From: Rhodobacteraceae bacterium MED-G08
GTDB lineage: Bacteria; Pseudomonadota; Alphaproteobacteria; Rhodobacterales; Rhodobacteraceae
Reading direction: 5' to 3'
NCBI GenBank assembly: GCA_002457055.1
Contig: NTKT01000011.1
Span: 1 to 64,000, forward strand
DNA: 64,000 nucleotides
Positions 36,629 through 46,595 of the stretch are shown here, in pieces (position 1 is the first letter of the stretch; each line of letters begins with the position of its first letter). Below the pieces are notes generated by a model that was not told the origin of the DNA, searched no databases, and was given only the letters and a program-made list of their open reading frames with translations. Made by a program: the position numbers and the translations under genes.

Positions 36629-39600
36629 CTGGCCTAATAGATTGGGCTTCTGCGCGCGCGCGGATGATCATAGCGATAATTGCCTTATCGCTGGCGGCGG
36701 GCGTTTACGCGTACACGGGTCTTCCAAAAGAAGGTGAGCCAGACATTGAAATCCCGGCATTATTCATATCCGTGCCATTCCCTGGGATTTCTGCTGAGGA
36801 TAGCGAGTCTCTGCTAATAAGAACTATGGAAACTGAGTTGGCAGACTTGGATGGCCTCAAAAAAATGAACGCCACGGCATCAGAAAATTATGCTGGAATA
36901 GCGTTAGAATTTGAGTTCGGCTGGGACAAGACAAAAATTATGGCAGACGTCAGGGATGCCATGAACAAAGCGGAGACTAAGTTTCCTGCTGGAGCGGACA
37001 AATACTCAATTAATGAGTTCAACTTTTCCGAGTTCCCAGTGATTATTGTAAATTTAACCGGGAAAGTGCCCGAGCGCACAATGACAAGGGTCGCAAAGGA
37101 GCTTCAGGAAAAACTAGAGAGCATGGACGCAGTGCTGGAAGCACCTATTTCTGGCAATCGTGAAGAAATGGTGGAAGTATTAATAGATCCACTAAGGCTC
37201 GAGGCCTATAACGTTACCGCGAATGATTTAATTAGTGTCGTTAGAAATAATAACCAGTTAATTGCTGCAGGAAATATAAATTCAGACCAAGGCGCTTTTT
37301 CCGTAAAAATTCCTTCAAGTTTCGATGAACCTTCAGATGTATACAACCTGCCAGTAAAGACAAATGGCGATCGCATTATAACTTTGGGAGATCTTGCAGA
37401 AATAAAACTAACCTTCGAAGATCGTTCAGGTATAGCGCGATTTAACGGTGAAACAACAGTGGCAATTCAAGTTGTAAAACGCCGAGGCTTTAATCTCATA
37501 GACATGGCAGAGGAAGTAAAATCTGTCGTCAAAGCAGAGTCACAAAGCTGGCCAAAAGATCTGCAAGTTGCCGTCCAAGTAGGAACCTCTAATGATCAAT
37601 CCAGTCAAGTAGCAAGTATGGTTGGGCAATTAGAGGGTTCTGTCCTTACAGCTATTGCTCTGGTCATGATAGTGGTGCTAACCTCGTTAGGGTCTAGAGG
37701 GGCAATCCTAGTGGGCTTTGCGATCCCAACATCTTTTTTGTTATGTTTCGTTTTACTGGGCGTTATGGGTGTAACAATCTCAAATATGGTCATGTTTGGG
37801 CTAATTTTAGCAGTCGGAATGTTAGTGGACGGCGCAATTGTAGTAGTAGAATATGCCGATAAGCGGATAGCAGAAGGGACTGGCCCAATGTCCGCATATG
37901 TTGAAGCGGCTAAAAGAATGTTTTGGCCAGTGGCCAGTTCTACAGCGACCACCTTGTGCGCATTTTTACCAATGCTTTTCTGGCCAGGCGTGCCTGGTCA
38001 ATTCATGGGTATGCTGCCAGTTACATTAATTTTTGTTTTATCCGCTTCGCTTATTGTAGCATTAATCTTTCTACCAATCATTGGTGGGGTGTCTGGTCGT
38101 TTAAGCCGCATGTTTGAAAATGCTTCGAACCTTTTGCGTACAAAACTCCCTTGGTTTATTCGGGCAGCTTTAGTCCCGTTAACAATTTTCTGTCTTTTCT
38201 GTACTACTATGCAGCTTATAAACCCAAGTTTTTTGATGAATATAGAGAGCGGCCAGTTGAGTATTATCAGCTATATACCTGGAGGAATTGGTCTAATCGT
38301 ATCAGCATTTTTAGTTTCAATTACAATGGGTGCCGCTGAATTTAAGCGCGAACGTCAAAAGGTTGTTTCTGGATACAGGAGAACGTTCTTCGGACGTTTT
38401 ATAAAAATTATAGTGGGCAACCCAATTATGCCATTGGCAGCAATTGGTGGTATAATATTTTTGACAACTTCAGTCTTTACTTACTTCGGCCAGAACAACT
38501 ATGGCGTGGAGTTCTTTGTAGAATCCGAACCAGAGCAAGCAATTGTTTACGTTCGTGCGAGAGGCAATCTATCTCTTCTAGAAAAAGACGAAATTGTAAA
38601 AGAAGCAGAAAAGATCGTCTTAGCTCATCCAGGAGTAGATAGTGTTTTTGCGTTTGCCGGCGCAGGTGGGTTGAACCAAAATACAGCGGGGGCATCATCT
38701 CCAAAGGACACCATTGGTCAGATACAATTGGAAACTATTCCTTGGGATAATCGAAAAAATAATCCAGATCTAGATGGAGATCTTGTAATTGCAGAATTAT
38801 TGGCTGATTTACAAAAAATACCTGGGATAAAAATAGAGGTACTTGAATTAGCCAGAGGTCCTGTAAGTTCCAAACCCGTACATTTGCGTTTGAAAGGCAA
38901 TGATTGGGATGAACTTCTTATGGCTACTCAAAATATGAGGGAAATATTTGAGGAAACGGAAGGTCTTACGTTAATTGAAGATACCCGACCATTACCAGGG
39001 ATAGATTGGCAAATAAATGTCGATGTGGAAAAGGCCGGGAGATTTGGCGCAGACGTGACGACTGTGGGTGCCATGGTTCAGTTAGTAACTCGGGGGGTCT
39101 TACTTGATACAATGCGAGTGGATAGTTCGGACGAAGAAGTTGAAATTAGGGTAAGGCTCCCGGAGAACTACCGCGTTTTGAGCACTCTAGACACATTGAA
39201 AGTTCGTACAAAGGATGGCCTGATCCCACTGTCTAACTTTATTACTAAATCGCCGGTAAAAAAGCTGGGTGAAATAAATCGGATTGACCAAAAGCGCTTC
39301 TTTGACATTAAAGCTGGGGTTGCGGATGGATTAACAACGACACTGATCGATCAGAATGGAAATAAAACAGAAGTATTTATCAATGCAAACGAGAGAATAG
39401 CACATTTGACAAAGTATCTTGAGAAAAACCCTCTTGGACCAGGAATTAGCTGGGAGTGGACTGGAGATCAGGAAGACCAAGCCGAAAGCCAAGCATTTCT
39501 TTCGACAGCTTTTTCAGCAGCTTTAGCACTTATGTTTATTATATTATTAGCTCAATTTAATAGTTTTTATAACTCTGTAGTGGTGCTCTTGGCGGTGATA

Positions 39601-40227
39601 CTATCAACCGTAGGCGTGCTTATTGGAATGCTGGTTATGCAACAGCCATTTTCTGTTATTATGACAGGCACCGGTATAGTTGCTCTTGCTGGAATTGTGG
39701 TAAACAATAACATAGTCCTCATCGACACCTATCAAGAGTTTTCGAAATACTTACCACGCATCGAAGCCATAATTAGAACAGCAGAGCAGCGTATAAGACC
39801 CGTATTACTAACCACAATTACGACCATGGCCGGGTTAGCTCCGATGATGTTTGGTTTGAGCTTAAACTTTATAAACGGTGGATATTCAGTTGACAGTCCG
39901 ACTTCTCTCTGGTGGAAACAATTAGCAACAGCGGTAGTTTTCGGACTTGGAATTGCCACCATGCTAACCTTGGTTTTCACTCCATCCCTTCTGGCACTTC
40001 GTATCTGGATTGTTACATATGTGGTTTGGATAGGTCGCTTCCTTATTAGAATTGGTGCAGGAAAGAGTGGGAAAAGTGCACAAGATTGGGCTTTGAGACG
40101 GGCTGCGAAACGGCAAAAGAATACAGAAATAGTTTGGAATGAGGGTTATTTGGCATCCAACATGGTAGGCCTCAAAAATATGGAATCATCATTCACTCTG
40201 GACGCTAAGACTCAAGCCGCCGAATAA
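36625..40227 (+). CDS. RND-family inner-membrane efflux transporter
   Basis: 1200-residue proton-driven pump of the AcrB/HAE superfamily. The TM4 proton-relay motif GMLVDGAIVVVEYADKR is at about 398-414, and the related C-terminal helix reads GIVALAGIVVNNNIVLIDTY. It is longer than the usual 1030-1050 residues: an insertion of about 70 residues (505-575) contains two hydrophobic stretches (ALVPLTIFCLFCTTM and IPGGIGLIVSAFLVSITMG) between TM6 and TM7. A basic C-terminal tail of about 60 residues is also present. Overlaps the adaptor gene by 4 nt. Convergent with the Atm1-like gene, 20 bp apart, with no visible terminator. Confidence 0.93.
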   Translation: MTGLIDWASARARMIIAIIALSLAAGVYAYTGLPKEGEPDIEIPALFISVPFPGISAEDSESLLIRTMETELADLDGLKKMNATASENYAGIALEFEFGWDKTKIMADVRDAMNKAETKFPAGADKYSINEFNFSEFPVIIVNLTGKVPERTMTRVAKELQEKLESMDAVLEAPISGNREEMVEVLIDPLRLEAYNVTANDLISVVRNNNQLIAAGNINSDQGAFSVKIPSSFDEPSDVYNLPVKTNGDRIITLGDLAEIKLTFEDRSGIARFNGETTVAIQVVKRRGFNLIDMAEEVKSVVKAESQSWPKDLQVAVQVGTSNDQSSQVASMVGQLEGSVLTAIALVMIVVLTSLGSRGAILVGFAIPTSFLLCFVLLGVMGVTISNMVMFGLILAVGMLVDGAIVVVEYADKRIAEGTGPMSAYVEAAKRMFWPVASSTATTLCAFLPMLFWPGVPGQFMGMLPVTLIFVLSASLIVALIFLPIIGGVSGRLSRMFENASNLLRTKLPWFIRAALVPLTIFCLFCTTMQLINPSFLMNIESGQLSIISYIPGGIGLIVSAFLVSITMGAAEFKRERQKVVSGYRRTFFGRFIKIIVGNPIMPLAAIGGIIFLTTSVFTYFGQNNYGVEFFVESEPEQAIVYVRARGNLSLLEKDEIVKEAEKIVLAHPGVDSVFAFAGAGGLNQNTAGASSPKDTIGQIQLETIPWDNRKNNPDLDGDLVIAELLADLQKIPGIKIEVLELARGPVSSKPVHLRLKGNDWDELLMATQNMREIFEETEGLTLIEDTRPLPGIDWQINVDVEKAGRFGADVTTVGAMVQLVTRGVLLDTMRVDSSDEEVEIRVRLPENYRVLSTLDTLKVRTKDGLIPLSNFITKSPVKKLGEINRIDQKRFFDIKAGVADGLTTTLIDQNGNKTEVFINANERIAHLTKYLEKNPLGPGISWEWTGDQEDQAESQAFLSTAFSAALALMFIILLAQFNSFYNSVVVLLAVILSTVGVLIGMLVMQQPFSVIMTGTGIVALAGIVVNNNIVLIDTYQEFSKYLPRIEAIIRTAEQRIRPVLLTTITTMAGLAPMMFGLSLNFINGGYSVDSPTSLWWKQLATAVVFGLGIATMLTLVFTPSLLALRIWIVTYVVWIGRFLIRIGAGKSGKSAQDWALRRAAKRQKNTEIVWNEGYLASNMVGLKNMESSFTLDAKTQAAE

Positions 40228-40247
40228 GACATTTTTAAGTTTCTGAT

Positions 40248-42047
40248 TTAGCCAGCCTTTAGCTGCATGTTCCAAAGTTCAAAGTAACGACTTCGGTTTT
40301 TTAAGAGATTGGAGTGTTTACCAATTTCAACTATTTCCCCACGTTCAAGAACAACTATTTTGTCAGCATCTGAAATAGTTGATAGACGGTGCGCTATTGA
40401 GATAACCGTTCGGCCCTTACCTGCATTTTCCAGAGCATCTTGTATTTCACGTTCAGTTTCTGAATCGAGAGCCGATGTTGCCTCATCCAGTAATAAGATT
40501 GGTGGATCTTTCAATAGTGTCCTTGCAATACCTACCCTCTGCTTCTCACCGCCAGAAAGCTTTAAACCTCTTTCACCAACAGTAGCGCCATATCCATCTG
40601 GTAGAGACGTAATAAAGTCGTGTATTTGAGCAGCCCTGGCCGCCTCTTCTACCTCTGCCGCCGTAGCATTATCTTTGCCGTACGCGATGTTATAAAATAT
40701 GGTGTCATTAAACAAAACTGTATCTTGGGGAACAACTCCAATTGCGGTATGTAAAGATGATTGAGTAACATTTCTAATGTCTTGTCCATCTATCGATACA
40801 GAACCTCCTGACACATCATAAAACCGAAATAAAAGACGACCAAGTGTTGACTTGCCAGAGCCAGAAGATCCTACAATTGCAACCTTTGCTCCACCTTGAA
40901 CCTCAATACTTAAGTCATTTAGAATTGGACGCTTACTGTCATAACTGAAATAGACATTTGAAAACTTTACTTGGCCGTTTGTAACATTTATCGGCTTGGC
41001 GTTAGGTTTATCAACAATCTCTGTCTCCTGCTCTAATAAATTGAACATTTCACCCATGTCGACGAGTGCCTGTCTTATTTCTCGGTACACAGTGCCAAGG
41101 AAATTTAGAGGCATTGTTATCTGGATCATGTAAGCATTTACCATTACAAAGTCTCCGACTGTCAAAACACCATTTTGGACTCCAAGAGCAGCCATCACCA
41201 TTACTGCTATTAATCCTAAAGTTATTAAAACGGCTTGGCCAAAGTTCAGAAAACCCAATGAATATGCCGTCTTTAGAGCTGCATCTTCATAACCTGCCAT
41301 AGCAATGTCATAACGATTGGCCTCTCTTTGCTCGGCATTAAAATATTTAACTGTTTCAAAGTTTAGCAAGCTATCTACAGCTTTTTGTGCTGCATCAGTA
41401 TCTTGCTCATTCATTTTCTTTCTTAATTTTACGCGCCATTCAGTTACTTTAAAGGTGAACCAAACGTAAATTCCAATAGTAACAAAAATTACAGCCAAAT
41501 ACCTTATATCAAGCATCACATAGAGTAAAATTGCGATCATCAATAATTCAAGCACCAAAGGACCAATTGAAAACAATAAAAACCGAAGTAAAAACTCAAC
41601 CCCCTTCACACCTCTCTCTACAATTCGAGAAAGCCCACCAGTTTGACGCGTGATGTGATATCGTAGAGATAATGCGTGTATGTGCCGAAAAGTTTTAAGT
41701 GCAAGTTTACGGAGAGCTCTTTGAGCTACCTTGGCAAACAAAACGTCTCTCAACTGCTGAAAACCATTGGTAAATATTCGAGAGACGCCATATGCAACCG
41801 TAAGGCCAAGAGCCCCAAGAAAAAGCTCGTCAACCCCTTGGTTTGATAAAGCGTTAACTGCATCACGATAAATAAGAGGAGTGTAAACAGCAATTACCTT
41901 TGAAAGAATTAGGGCGAGCATTGAAAAAATAACTCGATACTTTATTTCAGCCTGCCCTTGTGGCCATAAGTATGGCGCTACTCGAATTATAGTGCGCATA
42001 CCTGATTTTCTCTCCAGATATTCGCTATTCTGTTCTTCTTTTTTCAT
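40248..42047 (-). CDS. Atm1-type ABC exporter (half-transporter)
   Basis: 599-residue fused permease-ATPase that works as a homodimer. The N-terminal domain has six helices and the Atm1/HMT1 markers RRxAL(R)xFxHxHxLSLRYH, TGGLSRIVERG and NFETVKYFNAE. The ATPase has Walker A GSSGSGKST, signature LSGGEKQRVGIART and Walker B ILLLDEATSALD. Atm1 proteins export glutathione-linked compounds, linked to Fe-S supply and metal tolerance. Its upstream neighbour, the LysM gene, is on the same strand. Confidence 0.92.
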   Translation of the reverse strand: MKKEEQNSEYLERKSGMRTIIRVAPYLWPQGQAEIKYRVIFSMLALILSKVIAVYTPLIYRDAVNALSNQGVDELFLGALGLTVAYGVSRIFTNGFQQLRDVLFAKVAQRALRKLALKTFRHIHALSLRYHITRQTGGLSRIVERGVKGVEFLLRFLLFSIGPLVLELLMIAILLYVMLDIRYLAVIFVTIGIYVWFTFKVTEWRVKLRKKMNEQDTDAAQKAVDSLLNFETVKYFNAEQREANRYDIAMAGYEDAALKTAYSLGFLNFGQAVLITLGLIAVMVMAALGVQNGVLTVGDFVMVNAYMIQITMPLNFLGTVYREIRQALVDMGEMFNLLEQETEIVDKPNAKPINVTNGQVKFSNVYFSYDSKRPILNDLSIEVQGGAKVAIVGSSGSGKSTLGRLLFRFYDVSGGSVSIDGQDIRNVTQSSLHTAIGVVPQDTVLFNDTIFYNIAYGKDNATAAEVEEAARAAQIHDFITSLPDGYGATVGERGLKLSGGEKQRVGIARTLLKDPPILLLDEATSALDSETEREIQDALENAGKGRTVISIAHRLSTISDADKIVVLERGEIVEIGKHSNLLKNRSRYFELWNMQLKAG

Positions 42048-42133
42048 TTAATCTGTAATGTCCGCAATCATAATTATTAATCAACTGAGTGTTGCTTTAG
42101 TCAAATCTTGGTTTAATAGTTTTTCTAATTTGT

Positions 42134-43729
42134 TCAATTGAGATCGGGTAAATCAAACAACTGCCCGGGATAAATCAAATCAGGATCCTTAATTTTGTCA
42201 CGGTTTGCTTCGAAGACACGCACGTACAATAATCCATCACCATATCTCTTGCGCGCTATAGCCCAAAGTGTATTACCCGGTTGTACTGTAACAATGTTAA
42301 TGCGAACAGGGCTTGAACTTGGAGCGATTAACGCGGCAAGCTTCTGACGATCCTCACGTTTAAAAGGACTTTCCAATCTAGAAACCACATCTCCCCTTGA
42401 TCCAAGCTCATCAATACGCAGAGTGTACGTGCCTGGAATAACATCAGACAAATCTGTCTCCCAATAGCCAGAATCGTCCGTTTTTGCTGCTGATATAGCC
42501 TCATTATTGACGTAAAATCTAACAAGGCCATCAGGGTTGGAACGCCCGCTCAGAGTAACGTTGCCCAACGGATCATAAGCTATAGAATCGAGCGCCAGTT
42601 GATCTTTTGCTCCTTGATCATCCTGTAACACCTTAACCCCATCACTGTCGGCAACCACTACTTTTGGTTGCGACGTGCTTGAATTCATTGTTGGGTTTGC
42701 AATATCTGCAGCATTATCTGGAACGCTGACGACAGAATCGCTCTCGGAAATATCCGCTTTATTTTCTGAAATTTCAGATTTTTCTAATGCCTCTTGCAGT
42801 TCTGTCTGCGTTTCCTGTGACTCTAACTGTGATGGATCTACTTGCACCGTCTCTTCTTTATCTAACCCGTCAGAGACCTTAACCTCTTTTTGCTTCGATG
42901 AAGATGTCTCTGCTTGATCTTCTTCCAAAATCTCGGCTTCATTAACTTCGATGTCAGGTTTTTCAACAGCCTCCGGTTGCACTTTATTTTCCGAAGTCAA
43001 CTTTTCGTCAGATTTGTCAGTCTCTACTTCTTGGCTCTCAACGGATCCTTTCATTTGTACTGACCCGACCGACGCAGTCTCATCGGCGGGTTCTAAACTT
43101 GCCACTTCGTCTAGCAGCTGCAAATCCTCTTCTAAAGCCTTCTTTGCTATTTGTGATGGCAAAATAACTAAACTTTGGTCTGCATAAACAAAATCATCAC
43201 CTTTGAGTGTTCTCAAAACAACTACACGAATTTCTTCACTTGAGCTTAATTCAAAAATTGATGCAAAGCTCCCATCTTTTCCAACGGATATTGTCCCAAT
43301 TAAAGTCTCACCGACAAGGACTTCTATAGTTGCTCCGGGTTCTGCTCTCCCAGCGAGAGTAACGAGCCCATCAACATCAACCCGAGCCGTATCCAAAAAA
43401 ACTTCGACCGGTATAACTTCAGTATCTTCAGGAGTTGGCTCTTCTTTTTCTACGTTTTTCTCAGCAGACGGTTTTAATTCAACCTTAGATGTAGAGCTAT
43501 CAGCTTCTTTTGTCGTCTCATTTATTTCAACTTGGGTTTGTTCTTGAACATTTTGGATATCTACGCCCGAAACAGACTTCTCTTCTTGTGTATTCAAAGT
43601 ATCAAATAAACCATAAGTTACTACACTTACGCCAAGCACGCCGAGCCAAAACCAAACGGAACTTAATAATTTCAATTTTGTAAATCTCCAAAATTTCAAT
43701 AAACCATTTCTACAGTTGAGTGAGGGCAT
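42134..43729 (-). CDS. Membrane-anchored LysM-domain protein with acidic linker
   Basis: 531-residue protein anchored by one N-terminal helix (about residues 23-42) with its bulk in the periplasm. It holds two Ig-like bacterial repeats (about 110-170, GLVTLAGRAEPGATIEV; about 395-450, GNVTLSGRSNPDGLVRF), separated by about 200 residues of low-complexity Glu/Ser/Asp-rich sequence. The C-terminal LysM domain (VTVQPGNTLWAIARKRYG ... DLIYPGQLFDLP) binds peptidoglycan. ATG 43729 is used; two TTG codons precede it, and no ribosome site decides. Role probably envelope-related. Confidence 0.8.
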   Translation of the reverse strand: MPSLNCRNGLLKFWRFTKLKLLSSVWFWLGVLGVSVVTYGLFDTLNTQEEKSVSGVDIQNVQEQTQVEINETTKEADSSTSKVELKPSAEKNVEKEEPTPEDTEVIPVEVFLDTARVDVDGLVTLAGRAEPGATIEVLVGETLIGTISVGKDGSFASIFELSSSEEIRVVVLRTLKGDDFVYADQSLVILPSQIAKKALEEDLQLLDEVASLEPADETASVGSVQMKGSVESQEVETDKSDEKLTSENKVQPEAVEKPDIEVNEAEILEEDQAETSSSKQKEVKVSDGLDKEETVQVDPSQLESQETQTELQEALEKSEISENKADISESDSVVSVPDNAADIANPTMNSSTSQPKVVVADSDGVKVLQDDQGAKDQLALDSIAYDPLGNVTLSGRSNPDGLVRFYVNNEAISAAKTDDSGYWETDLSDVIPGTYTLRIDELGSRGDVVSRLESPFKREDRQKLAALIAPSSSPVRINIVTVQPGNTLWAIARKRYGDGLLYVRVFEANRDKIKDPDLIYPGQLFDLPDLN

Positions 43730-43775
43730 CAACAAGGGTAAAGTTTATAGGTCACTCTAAAACAAGGATTTTAAT

Positions 43776-44324
43776 ATGTTATCACTTTCTGTTTGTGTGT
43801 TTTGCGGTTCACGTTATGGAAGCGATAACGCCTACAAAAAAGCTACCGAGCAACTAGGACGACTGCTTGCGGAAGAAAACTGTCGGCTAGTTTATGGGGC
43901 TGGCAACATAGGTCTTATGGGCACCGTAGCTCAAAACATACAGTCTCACGGTGGAGAAGTTATGGGAGTAATTCCAGAACATTTATTGGAAGCAGAGGTT
44001 GGTAAAACCAACAATAACAATTTTATAATTACACAAAATATGCATGAACGCAAAAAGGTCATGTTCATGAATTCTGACGCTATTATTATTTTACCGGGTG
44101 GCGCAGGGACACTTGATGAATTCTTTGAAGTATTAACCTGGGCACAGTTAAAATTGCACAACAAACCAATCATTATTTTAAATGTCAGCGGGTTCTGGGA
44201 CCCTCTCATTGAATTAATAAACCACCTTGTGGAAAATGGATTTGCGGATCAAAGTTTGAACAAACTATTTAAAGTTGTTTCATCACCGGGAGAAACTATT
44301 GAGGCGCTCAAATTAAATTCTTAG
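43776..44324 (+). CDS. LOG-family / TIGR00730 nucleoside-5'-monophosphate phosphoribohydrolase
   Basis: 182-residue Rossmann-fold enzyme. The family motif PGGAGTLDEFFEVLTW is at about 108-123, and VFCGSRYG and GGGxMG-like GAGNIGLMG lie near the N-terminus. Members release free bases from nucleoside monophosphates, including cytokinin riboside phosphates. AAGGA precedes the ATG. Its end overlaps the convergent rarD gene by 17 nt. Confidence 0.92.
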   Translation: MLSLSVCVFCGSRYGSDNAYKKATEQLGRLLAEENCRLVYGAGNIGLMGTVAQNIQSHGGEVMGVIPEHLLEAEVGKTNNNNFIITQNMHERKKVMFMNSDAIIILPGGAGTLDEFFEVLTWAQLKLHNKPIIILNVSGFWDPLIELINHLVENGFADQSLNKLFKVVSSPGETIEALKLNS

Positions 44325-45186
44325 TGGATATGCTTGCAAAAGAATAAATAAACAAAGCCAGCCAGATTAAACCAAATGCCACCGCGTGCCAAAGTCCGAA
44401 CGGTTCCAAAAAAATAAATATGGCAACGAAAAATTGAAGCGATGGATTTAAATACTGAATTATGCCAAGTGATGTCATTTGTACACGCCTTGCTGCATAT
44501 GAAAAAAGCATTAACGGTACGGCTGTCATAGGCCCACTAAAAATTAAGAGAGATGTTGTCGTAATATTAGTACCGAAGCTTCCGGTTCCATCCAAATGCC
44601 AATAAAGAAGAAGTATTATAGCTACTGGCAACAGTAAAATCACTTCACTTGTCACGGATAGAACGGGCCCTAAGCTAATCTGTTTTTTTAGCATGCCATA
44701 AATCCCAAAAGTAATAGAAAGAACCAATGCGATAAAAGGTAAAATATTTTGCGATATGGCCAGTATTAATACTGCGATTGTAGCTAAAACTACAGAAACC
44801 CATTTCATTAGGGACAATCGCTCATTGAAGAAAAACAATCCAAACACGACTGCAACGAGGGGAAAAATATAATATCCAAAACTGGCTTCAGTGGCACGAT
44901 CGTTATGAACGGACCAAATAAAGAAGAACCAGTTCGTAGAAATCATAGCAGCCGCCCAAAACAAAGTTTGGACTAGTTTCCTATTTCTAAATACTATCTT
45001 CAACTCCTCTAATCTGTTCTGTAGCCGCAAAAAAAGAGTGAAAGCGACTACCGACCAAATTGTCCTATGGCAGAGGACTTCTATAGGAGGGGTTTCAGAT
45101 AATTGCTTATAATATATGGCGGAAAGGCCCCATATTGTACAAGCAACTATCATAGCTATCGCGCCTTTCAGATGCTCAGACATCAT
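44308..45186 (-). CDS. rarD: RarD protein, EamA-type transporter
   Basis: 292-residue inner-membrane protein with about ten short hydrophobic segments in two EamA repeats. The block WGLSAIYYKQLSETPPIEVLCHRTIWS at the N-terminus and the C-terminal QYLNPSLQF are characteristic of RarD, a DMT-superfamily exporter linked to chloramphenicol sensitivity; its natural substrate is unknown. ATG-ATG start after AAGGGCGGC. Confidence 0.9.
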   Translation of the reverse strand: MMSEHLKGAIAMIVACTIWGLSAIYYKQLSETPPIEVLCHRTIWSVVAFTLFLRLQNRLEELKIVFRNRKLVQTLFWAAAMISTNWFFFIWSVHNDRATEASFGYYIFPLVAVVFGLFFFNERLSLMKWVSVVLATIAVLILAISQNILPFIALVLSITFGIYGMLKKQISLGPVLSVTSEVILLLPVAIILLLYWHLDGTGSFGTNITTTSLLIFSGPMTAVPLMLFSYAARRVQMTSLGIIQYLNPSLQFFVAIFIFLEPFGLWHAVAFGLIWLALFIYSFASISTKNLI

Positions 45187-45237
45187 GCCGCCCTTGACAT
45201 ACCAGCGGATAAAATGGCGCTGTTAATATTTTTAATC

Positions 45238-45263
45238 ACAGACCCCACTGCAATGGGGTCTGT
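45238..45263 (-). terminator. Stem-loop after sodB
   Basis: ACAGACCCCA-CTGCAA-TGGGGTCTGT forms a perfect 10-bp stem with a 6-nt loop, 15 bp beyond the sodB stop. It has no T-run on either strand (ATTAAAAATA follows on the minus strand), so it is a terminator or mRNA-stabilising element rather than a textbook intrinsic terminator. Confidence 0.6.
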
Positions 45264-45278
45264 TAAAAACCTTAGTTG

Positions 45279-45878
45279 TTACATTCTAGATAAAACATTT
45301 TCCCAATTAACAAGTTTATCGAGAAAATTTGTTAAATATGCCGGTCTCTTATTACGAAAATCAATGTAGTAAGAATGCTCCCACACGTCGCAACCTAATA
45401 ATGCAGTTTGACCGAAGCATAGTGGATTCACACCGTTTTCGGTTTTTGTAACTTTAAGCGAACCGTCTTTATCTTTTACCAGCCAACACCAGCCTGCGCC
45501 AAATTGTCCAGCACCAGCTGCGCAAAAATCTTCCTTAAATTTATCGACTGAACCAAAATTTTCATTTAGAGCGGACGATAGCTCCGACGGCATATTATTT
45601 CCTCCAGGACCCATCATTTCCCAAAACTGAACGTGGTTCCAATGCTGCGAAGCATTATTGAAAATGCCATTTTGAGCAACGGAGCCAGCTTGATATGTTC
45701 CAACTATAATCTCTTCTAGAGATTTATTAGCCCATTCAGTGCCTTCAATTAATTTGTTACCATTATCCACATACGCCTTGTGGTGTAAATCATGGTGAAA
45801 CTCTAGGGTCTCTTTAGACATACCAAACTCAGATAATGCATCGTGAGCATACGGTAGATCAGGTAATTCAAACGCCAT
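45279..45878 (-). CDS. sodB: Superoxide dismutase, Fe/Mn family
   Basis: 199-residue cytosolic enzyme. Metal ligands are in LEFHHDLHHKAY (His28), NNASQHWNH (second His) and the terminal DVWEHSYYIDF block (Asp and His). The GAGQFGAGWCWLV region is iron-type. An AAGAGGA site precedes the ATG. Single gene between rarD and soxG, each with its own gap. Confidence 0.97.
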   Translation of the reverse strand: MAFELPDLPYAHDALSEFGMSKETLEFHHDLHHKAYVDNGNKLIEGTEWANKSLEEIIVGTYQAGSVAQNGIFNNASQHWNHVQFWEMMGPGGNNMPSELSSALNENFGSVDKFKEDFCAAGAGQFGAGWCWLVKDKDGSLKVTKTENGVNPLCFGQTALLGCDVWEHSYYIDFRNKRPAYLTNFLDKLVNWENVLSRM

Positions 45879-46007
45879 TCAAAAATCCTCTTATTCAAAA
45901 TATGAGCTCTACAGGATGGTAGGTTTACTCACAAAACTTCAATAGTAAATAAGCAAAACATGGTAAAGCTATAAAAATCCCAGTAAATATTGCAAGTTGT
46001 AAATAGT

Positions 46008-46595
46008 CTACCAGACGCCTACTTCACTGCCTTTTTTACAGGAAATTAATAACAAATCTCGAAGATATTTTTCTACTGACCGAAAACAAATGATAGTAGC
46101 TCTATTTTCCTCAGTCAGCCAAATTGCAGCTGCGACTTGTGAAAGGCGTGTTCGTCTAATCTCACCCAATTCCAAACTGTTGATTGCTGTATCAATTGGT
46201 GCCAATTTAGCTATTACTTCTCTGACCTTACCTCCCTCTAATGAAAAAACTACTCTTGCATCAGATACGTCCAGTGAAAGTGAATGATATGACGTCATGG
46301 TCTCTTTTACGCGATTTAATCGGTTAACAACCTCCGATTTCATGCAAAAATAAAGCAACTCATCCGGTGACATCCAACCCAACAAAGCATCGGTGGTTGC
46401 TTCTGTCTGTCTGACCGATGGCATACTTATTCCAAGAGCGTGACGCAATTTTCGTTTCAGTAGTTGGTTTTCAAGATCTAGGCGCAAAGTAATCATCCCT
46501 ACATCCCTGTGTTGGAAGACTTTGAGATAATTCGTCTCATCACTGATCTGTATTTTAGAATGATTAAACATTTTGCTTACTGCCACTTTTGTCAT
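46008..46595 (-). CDS. soxG: Sarcosine oxidase gamma subunit
   Basis: 195-residue subunit of heterotetrameric sarcosine oxidase. The blocks GMITLRLDL, GWMSPDELLYFC and LDVSDARVVFSLEG match the SoxG/GcvT-like family. ATG 46595 overlaps soxA by 32 nt and gives an N-terminal VSKMFN that aligns with other SoxG starts; ATG 46571 is an alternative. No clear ribosome site before either. Last gene of soxBDAG. Confidence 0.9.
   Translation of the reverse strand: MTKVAVSKMFNHSKIQISDETNYLKVFQHRDVGMITLRLDLENQLLKRKLRHALGISMPSVRQTEATTDALLGWMSPDELLYFCMKSEVVNRLNRVKETMTSYHSLSLDVSDARVVFSLEGGKVREVIAKLAPIDTAINSLELGEIRRTRLSQVAAAIWLTEENRATIICFRSVEKYLRDLLLISCKKGSEVGVW

Noticed and set aside
43203-43547. Serine-rich 114-codon frame on the plus strand
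   Set aside because: Antisense shadow of the acidic, low-complexity LysM gene.
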